DNA from: DASYHS01 sp035998295
Lineage (GTDB): Bacteria; Pseudomonadota; Alphaproteobacteria; Azospirillales; Azospirillaceae
Assembly (NCBI RefSeq): GCF_035998295.1
Contig: NZ_DASYHS010000192.1
Location: 1-37,142, forward strand
Reading direction: 5' to 3'
Length of the DNA stretch: 37,142 bases
This document shows, piece by piece, positions 31,159 through 37,142 of the stretch; within the stretch, counting starts at the first letter, position 1; each line of letters opens with the position of its first letter. The position numbers and the translations under genes are program-made. The notes under the pieces were generated by a model, which saw only the letters and a program-made list of their open reading frames with translations, made no database searches and had not been told where the DNA came from.

Positions 31159-31581
31159 TCAGTCGTCCGCCCGCGCGTCGTAACGCGCGCGGGCGACGGC
31201 GATCTCGGCTTGGTGGCGTTCGGTCCACGCGACCAGCGGCTGGATCGTCTCGTGGAGCGAGCAGCCCAGGGGCGTCAGCTCGTACTCCACGCGCGGCGGC
31301 ACGACGGGATGGACCGTCCGCTCCACGATCCCGTCGCGCTCCAGCTGCCTCAACGTATTCGTCAGCATCCGCTGGCTGATGCCGTCGATGCTTTTCCGGA
31401 GTTCGGTGAACCGCAGCTTGCGCCGCTCCAGCAGGGCGATGACGAGCAGCGACCACTTGTCGGCGATCCTGTCGAGGATCTGGCGGACCTGGCAGCCCTC
31501 GCGCGCGTCCCACTGCAGGACGTCGTAGTCCGCCCCGGTGCTGCAGCAGTGACTTGGTGAGTTTGAAGTGCCTTCTTCCAT
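31159..31581 (-). CDS. HxlR-family transcriptional regulator
   Basis: The 140-residue protein carries the HxlR winged helix (CQVRQILDRIADKWSLLVIALL, FTELRKSIDGISQRMLTNTLRQLERDGIVER, RVEYELTPLG). A Cys-rich N-terminus includes CCS and a conserved-position Cys29, which would suit redox or electrophile sensing in this family. It diverges from an MFS exporter across a nested dyad and probably represses it. Confidence 0.92.
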   Translation of the reverse strand: MEEGTSNSPSHCCSTGADYDVLQWDAREGCQVRQILDRIADKWSLLVIALLERRKLRFTELRKSIDGISQRMLTNTLRQLERDGIVERTVHPVVPPRVEYELTPLGCSLHETIQPLVAWTERHQAEIAVARARYDARADD

Positions 31582-31590
31582 GAAGGCGGA

Positions 31591-31634
31591 GCATGCCGTA
31601 AGCCCCTCTCAGTTACAAGAGGGAACTGGCATGC
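31591..31634. promoter_or_regulatory. Nested dyad between hxlR and the MFS gene
   Basis: GCATGCC (31591-31597) pairs with GGCATGC (31628-31634); inside it CCCTCT (31604-31609) pairs with AGAGGG (31618-31623). The centre lies in the 115-base divergent gap, consistent with an HxlR operator. Whether both arms are used is unknown. Confidence 0.5.
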
Positions 31635-31696
31635 CCAATGGTAACAGGCCGGCCTTTTCCTTCCTGTCGTATCGACATTCAAAGGAGACAGGCGCC

Positions 31697-33118
31697 ATGT
31701 CCGCCTCACTGAATGCCGGGGTGGCATCTCCCCCCATGACCGCCCGCGCCAAGGGAGCCCTGCTCGTTCTATGCGGGGCGATCTTCCTCGAAGGCATAGA
31801 CGTCGCGATGCTGAACGTGGCGCTGCCGGCGATCCGTGCCGAGCTCGGCCTGTCGACGACGACGCTCGGCGCCGTCGTCAGCGCCTATGTGCTCGGATAT
31901 GCCGGCTTCATGCTGCTCGGCGGCCGGGCGGCCGACATCTTCGGCAAGCGCCGCGTCTTCCTCGCGGCGCTGGCCGTCTTCATCGCCTTCTCGGGGCTAG
32001 GCGGCTTCGCGACCGAAGGCTGGATGCTGCTCGCCGCCCGGTTCGTCACCGGCGTCGCGTCGGCCTTCATGACCCCGGCCGGCTTGGCGCTCATCACGAC
32101 CAACTTCCCCGAAGGCCCCCAACGCAACAAGGCGGTCCTGATCTACGCGGGCACGGCTGCCGCCGGCTTCTCCCTGGGGCTGGTGGCGGGCGGGCTGCTC
32201 GCCGCGATCAACTGGCGTTGGGTGTTCTTCGCCCCCGTCATCCTCGCGGGCATCATATTCATCCTGACGCCGCGGCTGGTGTCCGATGACGGGCAGAAGG
32301 AACGCAGCCAGAAGTTCGACGTCCCCGGCGCCATCACCCTGACCGGTGCCATGCTGCTCGCCGCCTACGCGGTCACCCGCCTCGAGCATCCCGGAGAGGA
32401 CCTGAACTGGACGCTCGGCGCCGTCGCGGCGAGTGCCGTCCTGTGGGTCCTGTTCGTTGCGATCGAATCCAACTCCCGCTCGCCGCTGGTCCGGCTCGGC
32501 ATCCTGCGCTCGGCCTCCCTGCTGCGCGCGAATTTCGGCGCGCTGCTGTTCGCCGGCTCCTTCTTCGGGTTCCAGTTCCTGGTGTCGCTCTACCTGCAGG
32601 AGCTGATGGGCTGGACGCCGCTGCAGACCAGCCTCGCGCTGCTCGCCATCGGCGTCGACGCCATACTGGCCCCTACCGTCACGCCCTGGCTCGTGAACCG
32701 CTTCGGCAACCTGCGCGTCGTCCTAGGCGGGTTCCTGCTGGCGGCCGCCTCGTACGCGCTGTTCCTGCGGGTCGGCCTGGACTGGACCTATGCGGCGATG
32801 TTCCCGTCGATGATCCTCCTCGGCCTGGCGTTCTCCCTCGCCTACGGCCCGCTGACCATTCTCGCGACTGATGGTATCGACGAGAGCGAACAGGGCCTGG
32901 CCGGCGGTCTGGTCAACACCGCGTTCCAGTTCGGCGCAGCCCTCGGGCTGTCGGCGGCCAGCGCGGTGAGCGTTCTCGCGCTGACCGGCGACGCCTCGCC
33001 CGACGCCCGCCTCGAGGCCCTGCGCCTCGCCCTCCTCGTGCCGGTCGCGGCCACGGTCCTCGGCGTGTTCGTCGCCTCTACCGGGCTCGGCTCGTCCCGG
33101 CGACGGGCGACCGCCTGA
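31697..33118 (+). CDS. DHA2-type MFS drug exporter
   Basis: The 473-residue protein has about 14 hydrophobic helices and the MFS motif A region GGRAADIFGKRRVF, plus ARFVTGVASAFMTPAGLALI and the motif C-like AAAGFSLGLVAGG. Size and order match the EmrB/QacA (DHA2) proton-coupled exporters. ATG 31697 is preceded by aaaggagac, eight bases or so upstream; the longer open frame to 31568 overlaps the divergent regulator region and was rejected. Likely repressed by the divergent HxlR. Substrate unknown. Confidence 0.92.
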   Translation: MSASLNAGVASPPMTARAKGALLVLCGAIFLEGIDVAMLNVALPAIRAELGLSTTTLGAVVSAYVLGYAGFMLLGGRAADIFGKRRVFLAALAVFIAFSGLGGFATEGWMLLAARFVTGVASAFMTPAGLALITTNFPEGPQRNKAVLIYAGTAAAGFSLGLVAGGLLAAINWRWVFFAPVILAGIIFILTPRLVSDDGQKERSQKFDVPGAITLTGAMLLAAYAVTRLEHPGEDLNWTLGAVAASAVLWVLFVAIESNSRSPLVRLGILRSASLLRANFGALLFAGSFFGFQFLVSLYLQELMGWTPLQTSLALLAIGVDAILAPTVTPWLVNRFGNLRVVLGGFLLAAASYALFLRVGLDWTYAAMFPSMILLGLAFSLAYGPLTILATDGIDESEQGLAGGLVNTAFQFGAALGLSAASAVSVLALTGDASPDARLEALRLALLVPVAATVLGVFVASTGLGSSRRRATA

Positions 33119-33146
33119 GGCCCGATCGGGTGCTATGGGATGACGG

Positions 33147-33168
33147 CGGCCGGGCTGGCGCCCGGCCG
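33147..33168. terminator. Bidirectional hairpin between the MFS gene and arsR2
   Basis: CGGCCGGGC (33147-33155), loop tggc, GCCCGGCCG (33160-33168): perfect 9-bp stem between convergent stops. Confidence 0.65.
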
Positions 33169-33179
33169 TCGCATCGCCG

Positions 33180-33581
33180 TCAGGCGGCGGGACGCCGGGT
33201 TGCGGCCGCCTTGTCCGCCACGTCGATCACGACCTTCCCGCGCAGTCCGCGGGCGGAGCCGTTCTCGAGCAGCTCAAATCGGACGGTGGTCCGGATCATC
33301 TCCGCAAGCCGCTGGATGCCTGCCTCGTCACGCTTGTAGTAGGTCCATTGGCCGCGCCGCTTCACGGTCACCAGGCCGGCCTTGTGCAGAAGCCCGAGAT
33401 AATCGGAGGTGCTGGACTGGGAGAGACCGATCCCCTCCTGGATGCTGCCCACGCACACGCCATCGACCTCGACGTCGCCTTCGTCCTGCGGTGGAAAGTG
33501 GCGCGCCGGATCCTGCAGGCCGTCGAGTATCTTGAGCCGGATGGGATTGGAAAGCGCCTTGAAGGCGGTGACGAGGTCCAT
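33180..33581 (-). CDS. ArsR-family HTH regulator
   Basis: The 133-residue product has the ArsR fold: LVTAFKALSNPIRLKILDGLQ, then VGSIQEGIGLSQSSTSDYLGLLHKAGLVTVKRRGQWTYYK. The metal-binding ELCVCDL motif of classical ArsR sensors reads GVCVGSI, with only one Cys, so classical arsenic sensing is unlikely. An acidic insert (HFPPQDEGDVEVDG) sits between helices. ATG 33581 is chosen at the family start; the frame continues to 34088 but runs through the DHFR-like gene. It follows that gene by 53 bases on the same strand and may be part of the arsR-SRPBCC-DHFR-like operon. Confidence 0.88.
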   Translation of the reverse strand: MDLVTAFKALSNPIRLKILDGLQDPARHFPPQDEGDVEVDGVCVGSIQEGIGLSQSSTSDYLGLLHKAGLVTVKRRGQWTYYKRDEAGIQRLAEMIRTTVRFELLENGSARGLRGKVVIDVADKAAATRRPAA

Positions 33582-33634
33582 GGGCCCGACAATATCGCTA
33601 TTCTCGATTTGTCGAATCCGGGATGGCGGGCACG

Positions 33635-34258
33635 CTACGTCAGCATTTCCGTGAAGCTGCCGGGCCGCGCCTTCTGCGCCTGCTTGCGCGGCGAGTAATG
33701 CAGCCCGACCACGCCGTTCCGGTAGGTGCCGGCGCTGATCAGCTCCAGGTCGTGGTGGTCGGTCAGCGGCGAGAACCAGGGCGTCCCCGGCGACACCACC
33801 GGGTATACGAAGAAACGGAACTCGTCCACCAGGTCGAGGGCGATGACCGACCGCGCGAAACTCGAACCGCCGGACAGGTGGATGTCCCGCCCGGGCTGCG
33901 ACTTCAGGGCTTGGAGATACGACTTCAACTCGCCGTCCGTGGCCGCGACGACCCGCTCGGTGTTGTTCCACTCCGTCAATTCCCGATCCCCGGACCTGGA
34001 GAAGACTACCTTCTTGTACGTGTTCATCCGCTGCGCCATCGCCCGGTTCGTCTCGGTGCCTTCGCTCTCCGACAGGGCGCCGGGCCAATAGGCCGCCATC
34101 TCCTCATAGGTGGTCCGCCCGACCAGGACCGTGTCGTACCCGGCGTAGAACCGGTCGATGTCCCGATACTGGTCGTCGCTGACGCCATGGACCCAGGCCA
34201 TCGGGTCGTCGAGACGGCCGTTGAGGGTCGTCATCATCTGAAGCGTGATCTTGCGCAT
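33635..34258 (-). CDS. DHFR-like (RibD C-terminal) family protein
   Basis: The 207-residue protein matches the YyaP/YwjB-type dihydrofolate reductase-like family: KITLQMMTTLNGRLDDP, DTVLVGRTTYEEMAAYWP, MNTYKKVVFSR and IHLSGGSSFARSVIALDLVDEFRFFVYPVV, with the NADPH-binding GGSSFA turn. These are probable NADPH-dependent reductases of unknown substrate and are not classical FolA. ATG 34258 is preceded by gagagggg. It lies 15 bases after the SRPBCC gene stop. Confidence 0.9.
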   Translation of the reverse strand: MRKITLQMMTTLNGRLDDPMAWVHGVSDDQYRDIDRFYAGYDTVLVGRTTYEEMAAYWPGALSESEGTETNRAMAQRMNTYKKVVFSRSGDRELTEWNNTERVVAATDGELKSYLQALKSQPGRDIHLSGGSSFARSVIALDLVDEFRFFVYPVVSPGTPWFSPLTDHHDLELISAGTYRNGVVGLHYSPRKQAQKARPGSFTEMLT

Positions 34259-34273
34259 CTGCCGCCCCTCTCC

Positions 34274-34750
34274 CTACGACCGTCGCTCGACGAGCCGGGC
34301 GAGTTGCTCCGCGACGGTGCCCCACCCGTCGTGGAAGCCCATCTCCTGGTGCATGGCCCGGTCGGCACCGTTCTTGTGCATGACATGGGCGGCGTAGTCG
34401 GTGCCCATGGGATGGTCCCGCAGCGTGATGATCGCGGTCATGAACGCCTGCTCGGCAGGCCGCCATCCACCGACCAGCGCGTTCGTGAAGACGATCCTTT
34501 CAAGGTCGTCGATGCGCAGGAAGCAGCCGCTCAGATGCGGCTTGAAGTCGCCGCCGTCCTCGCTGATCCGAGTCGTGAAGGCGCCGCCGGGACGCAGGTC
34601 CATATCCACGACCTTGCACTTCGCCGGTGCCGGGATCCACCACTGCTCGAAGCTTCCGGGGTCCGTCCAGGCACTCCAGACGGCGGATCGAGGGGCTTTG
34701 ATGACCCGCGATATCGTCAGGTCGAGCTCCGGGTTCGGGGACTGGATCAT
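34274..34750 (-). CDS. SRPBCC/AHSA1-family protein
   Basis: The 158-residue product has the AHSA1 layout: LDLTISRVIKAPRSAVWSAW, DPGSFEQWWIPAPAKC, DLRPGGAFTTRI, GCFLRIDDLERIVFTNAL and MGFHDGWGTVAEQLARLV. This START-like fold binds hydrophobic ligands; ArsR-AHSA1 pairs are common, and the role of the AHSA1 member is not known. ATG 34750 overlaps the arsR stop by ATGA, with AGGAG upstream, so the two are translationally coupled. Confidence 0.93.
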   Translation of the reverse strand: MIQSPNPELDLTISRVIKAPRSAVWSAWTDPGSFEQWWIPAPAKCKVVDMDLRPGGAFTTRISEDGGDFKPHLSGCFLRIDDLERIVFTNALVGGWRPAEQAFMTAIITLRDHPMGTDYAAHVMHKNGADRAMHQEMGFHDGWGTVAEQLARLVERRS

Positions 34751-35091
34751 TCTGGCTTCTCCTGTTGCTGGCTGGCGGCGACGAACCGCTCGAGCCTGTC
34801 GGTGCGGCCTTCCCAGAGGGCGCGTTGCTCGGACAGCCACGCTTCGACCGCGGCGAACGGCTTCTTCTCGATGCTGCATGTCCGCACGCGCCCTTCCTTG
34901 CGCGTCCGGATCCATCCGCTGTCCTCGAGAAAGTGGATGTGCTTCATGAAGGAGGGCAAAGCCATGTCGAACGGCTGCGCCAACTCGCTGATGCTTGCGG
35001 GGCCCTGGCCGAGCCGTCCCAGAACGGCCCGGCGCGTGGGGTCGGCAAGCGCCTGGAAAACGCGGTCCAGCTGCTGGTGATACTGTTCCAT
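34747..35091 (-). CDS. ArsR-family regulator of the SRPBCC/DHFR-like operon
   Basis: The product, about 114 residues from ATG 35091, has the ArsR HTH (LDRVFQALADPTRRAVLGRLGQ, SISELAQPFDMALPSFMKHIHFLEDSGWIRTRKEGRVRTCSI). It carries no classical metal Cys pair. The ATG sits five bases after three strong operator half-sites, so the promoter and start are close together and the transcript may have a very short leader. A GTG at 35106 inside the operator is an unlikely alternative. It probably represses its own operon and could be released by a small-molecule ligand. Confidence 0.92.
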   Translation of the reverse strand: MEQYHQQLDRVFQALADPTRRAVLGRLGQGPASISELAQPFDMALPSFMKHIHFLEDSGWIRTRKEGRVRTCSIEKKPFAAVEAWLSEQRALWEGRTDRLERFVAASQQQEKPE

Positions 35092-35096
35092 AAGGC

Positions 35097-35138
35097 TAAG
35101 TATCACCGAGCGATACTTACTGCAAGGGCTAAGTATCG
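35097..35138. promoter_or_regulatory. Three-half-site ArsR operator
   Basis: TAAGTATC (35097-35104), GATACTTA (35112-35119) and TAAGTATC (35130-35137) alternate in orientation, giving two overlapping perfect 8-bp inverted repeats with spacers of 7 and 10 bases. It lies right before the arsR ATG. On the minus strand a TTGCAG could serve as a -35 element between the half-sites. Confidence 0.75.
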
Positions 35139-35172
35139 CCCGGCTCCTGCCCCCTCCCCTCGCCCTATCGGG

Positions 35173-36639
35173 TCATTCCGGCAACTTCCTCGGCAGCCAG
35201 AGCCAGGCGGCGATGCCGACCGCGAGCGTCAGCAGGCCCCCGGTGCCGACCGCGACATGCAGGCCGGTGAGGAAGGCTTCCTTGGCCTGCATGACGGTTT
35301 CTGCCGCGAGGCCGGTCCGGTCGAGCGTCTCGTCCAGCGTGCCGGCCACACCGGGTCCCAGCAGCCGGAAGCTCAGCGCGGCCAGCGATCCCAGCAGGGA
35401 GATGCCCAGCGCATTGCCCAGCTCGTTGCTGGTCTCGGCGATCGAACCCGCCGCACCGGCCCGTTCGGCGGGCACGGCCGACACCGCGATCTCGGCGACG
35501 AGGCTGAAGGACAGGCCGTATCCGACGCCGGCGATCACGGTCGAGGCGACGAAGGCCGCGACGCCGCCTCCGGTGCTCGTGAACAGCAGCAGGAACAGGC
35601 CGGCACTGATCAGCAGATGCGTGGCCACCAGGGCATTCCTGCGGCCGATCCGCTCCACGATGCGGGGCGTGCCCACGCAGGTCGCCGTCAGCACGACCGC
35701 GCCCGGCAGCGTCGCCAGCGCGGCGGTGAAGACGTCGATGCCGAGCACCGATTGCAGATAGATGCCGGACAGATAGCCGGCGGCGGACCAGACGACCAGC
35801 GACAGCAGCCCGGTCAGGATCGCGATCGAGAAGATGCGGTCGCGGAACAGGCCGAGGTCGAGCAGCGGATACTCGATCCTGGTCTGCCGGCGCAGGAACA
35901 GCGCGAGGGCGAGGACGCCGACGATCCCGGCCACGGATTGCGTCGCCGTGAAGCCGTAGGCGGCCGCGTTCTTGAGCGAATAGGTGGACAGCAGGATGCC
36001 GGCGAAGGACAGCGCCAGGCTCGGCAGGTCGATGCGTCCGTAAGTGGTCGCGCGGACTTCCCGAAGCAGGATCGGTGCCGCGACCAGGAAGCCGAGCACG
36101 ACCGGAATGTTGATGAGGAACACGACGCCCCACTCGAACTGGCGCAAAAGCATGCCGCCGATAACGGGACCGATGGCGAAGCCCGCCGCGAAGGTGGCCG
36201 CGAAGATGCCGATGGCCTGCGCGCGCAGCCGCGGATCCGGGAACAGCGCGCTGACGATCGCAAGCCCGGAAGGCAGCAGCGTGGCGCCGCCCAGGCCCAT
36301 GAGGCCGCGCGAGGCGATCAGGCCCAGGGGCGTTTGCGAATAGGCGGCGCCCAGCGATCCGGCGCCGAAGATGACCGCGCCGGCCATGATCAGCTTCAGG
36401 CGTCCGTAGCGGTCGCCGATATTGCCGAAGGCGATCAGCAGCGATCCGACCACGAAGCCGTAGATGTCGAGGATCCACAGCGCCTGGTCGGCGGTCGGCG
36501 TGATCGCCGAAGTGACGCGCGGCATGGCGAGATAGAGGATCGAGCCGTCCATGGCCACGATCAGCACCAGGGGCAACACTGCCATCAGCCCCAGCCACGC
36601 CTTTCGATCCGTGGAACGTGGAAGTGAAATATCGGTCAT
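35173..36639 (-). CDS. DHA2-type MFS drug exporter, SmvA-like
   Basis: The protein has about 488 residues from ATG 36639 and about 14 helices, with motif A GNIGDRYGRLKLIM, ILDIYGFVVGSLLIAFG and the motif C-like GFAIGPVIGGML. The text VAMDGSILYLAMPRVTSAI and DQALWILDIYGF is typical of the SmvA/LfrA group that exports quaternary ammonium and dye-type compounds. AGAGGA lies about nine bases before ATG 36639; a TTG 36648 is the alternative. It diverges from a tetR gene, the usual arrangement for SmvA-SmvR pairs. Confidence 0.92.
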   Translation of the reverse strand: MTDISLPRSTDRKAWLGLMAVLPLVLIVAMDGSILYLAMPRVTSAITPTADQALWILDIYGFVVGSLLIAFGNIGDRYGRLKLIMAGAVIFGAGSLGAAYSQTPLGLIASRGLMGLGGATLLPSGLAIVSALFPDPRLRAQAIGIFAATFAAGFAIGPVIGGMLLRQFEWGVVFLINIPVVLGFLVAAPILLREVRATTYGRIDLPSLALSFAGILLSTYSLKNAAAYGFTATQSVAGIVGVLALALFLRRQTRIEYPLLDLGLFRDRIFSIAILTGLLSLVVWSAAGYLSGIYLQSVLGIDVFTAALATLPGAVVLTATCVGTPRIVERIGRRNALVATHLLISAGLFLLLFTSTGGGVAAFVASTVIAGVGYGLSFSLVAEIAVSAVPAERAGAAGSIAETSNELGNALGISLLGSLAALSFRLLGPGVAGTLDETLDRTGLAAETVMQAKEAFLTGLHVAVGTGGLLTLAVGIAAWLWLPRKLPE

Positions 36640-36731
36640 CGAACACAAATCCTCTGCGGGCGGCGCGCGAAGGCGTGCCGCTTCTGCCGCCGGCGCGAGG
36701 CCGGCGGACGGTTGCGATTGAAGGGTGGATC

Positions 36732-36766
36732 CTATATACTCTTAGTAAGATACTTTTGGTATATAG
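36732..36766. promoter_or_regulatory. Nested dyad operator between smvA-like gene and tetR
   Basis: CTATATAC (36732-36739) pairs with GTATATAG (36759-36766), and TCTTA-G-TAAGA (36740-36750) is a palindrome inside it. The right arm ends two bases before the tetR ATG. Likely TetR operator controlling both genes. Confidence 0.65.
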
Positions 36767-36768
36767 TG

Positions 36769-37142
36769 ATGTCAAGCACGGCCGGGAAAACCAGGAACGC
36801 TCCGAAGCGCCTTCGCCTCACCCGCGAGGAGCGGCTGCGCCAGCTCCTGGACGTGGCGTGGCGGCTGGTCGGGGAGGAAGGCACGGACGCCCTGTCCCTG
36901 CCCCGGCTGTCGGACGAGGCCGCCGTCACCAAGCCGGTGGTCTACGACCACTTCGGCACGCGCAACGGCTTGCTGGTTGCGCTCTACCGGGACTTCGACG
37001 CCCGGCAGACGGCGATCATTGACGCGGCACTCGAGACGAGGGAACCGACCCTGGAAGGAACGGCCCGCGTCCTCGCCTCCTCCTACGTGGAATGCGTGCT
37101 AGCCCAGGGCCGGGAGATCTCCGGCGTGCTGGCAGCCCTGGC
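36769..37142 (+). CDS. TetR/AcrR-family regulator (3' partial)
   Basis: From ATG 36769 the first 124 codons are visible and run off the right edge. The N-terminal HTH is typical of TetR: LRQLLDVAWRLVGEEGTDALSLPRLSDEAAVTKPVVYDHFGTRNGLLVALYRDFD, followed by the start of the ligand-binding helices (ARVLASSYVECVLAQG). A basic leader of about 20 residues (KTRNAPKRLRLTREERLRQ) precedes the HTH. It diverges from the SmvA-like exporter and probably represses it. The leader is short because the operator ends just before the ATG. Stop codon lies outside the window. Confidence 0.9.
   Translation, partial: MSSTAGKTRNAPKRLRLTREERLRQLLDVAWRLVGEEGTDALSLPRLSDEAAVTKPVVYDHFGTRNGLLVALYRDFDARQTAIIDAALETREPTLEGTARVLASSYVECVLAQGREISGVLAAL

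Noticed and set aside
33595..33620. Possible ArsR dyad upstream of the second arsR gene (TCGATTTGTCGA)
   Set aside because: Only a partial palindrome when aligned with its reverse complement; not reported as an operator.
34765..36627. 620-codon plus-strand frame antisense to arsR and the SmvA-like gene
   Set aside because: Overlies a clear 14-helix MFS gene; no domain character.
1..37142. CRISPR array, tRNA, rRNA or insertion sequence
   Set aside because: No spaced repeat array, cloverleaf-like CCA-ended gene, rRNA core or transposase was found on reading both strands.

Overview
The window is GC-rich double-stranded chromosomal DNA (roughly two thirds G+C by eye) with dense, mostly intact genes. 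It looks like an alphaproteobacterium of the Rhodospirillales/Azospirillaceae type (Azospirillum- or Skermanella-like). That placement is inference from codon bias, the livHMGF operon carrying a DUF6867-type membrane protein, and stress-promoter-like GGAAC-N16/17-CGTT motifs. No rRNA, tRNA, CRISPR array, insertion sequence or prophage gene was recognised.

Layout. 1-2.8 kb: the 3' part of an ankyrin-repeat protein with a Pro-rich repeat linker, a lipoprotein, a small membrane protein and a YjlB-like cupin. 2.9-7.8 kb: tex, convergent with two M20 amidohydrolases (an N-carbamoyl amino acid hydrolase and a deacylase-like enzyme with altered metal-ligand motifs). 7.8-9.5 kb: two divergent NarL/LuxR-type response regulators, one with a normal receiver and one lacking the phosphoacceptor Asp. 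9.6-11.3 kb: an MBL-fold hydrolase and two small unknown genes. 11.4-17.1 kb: a complete branched-chain amino acid importer, livH-livM-livG-livF-DUF6867-livK, on the minus strand, ended by a strong terminator. 17.6-18.6 kb: azlCD, a branched-chain amino acid exporter, on the same strand just upstream. 18.8-22.8 kb: a secreted protein, RidA, a Do-type protease and an HTH protein with a long disordered tail. 22.8-23.9 kb: a cluster of three membrane microproteins (31, 25 and 22 residues) around a DUF892 ferritin-like protein. 24-37 kb: an accessory detoxification, efflux and regulator region with alpha/beta hydrolase, GST + SMR pair, LysR/cyclase pair, LysE exporter, HxlR regulators around a DUF1428/VOC operon, two DHA2 drug exporters, ArsR-SRPBCC-DHFR-like operon, a second ArsR and a TetR cut by the window end.

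How it fits together. The liv and azl systems move branched-chain amino acids in opposite directions. The 24-37 kb region repeats one plan: a small regulator (LysR, HxlR, ArsR, TetR) beside an exporter or detoxification enzyme, with a visible dyad operator in the intergenic gap. Several of these operators are very clear: three alternating TAAGTATC half-sites at arsR, a 46-bp dyad at lysR, and nested dyads at the hxlR-MFS and smvA-tetR gaps.

The most unusual items are the membrane-microprotein/ferritin cluster with an EcfG-like promoter, the divergent pair of true and pseudo-receiver regulators, the cyclase fused to an extra N-terminal domain but missing its core metal segment, an SMR exporter with Asp in place of the essential Glu, and a remnant VOC gene whose stop codon still overlaps the start of DUF1428.
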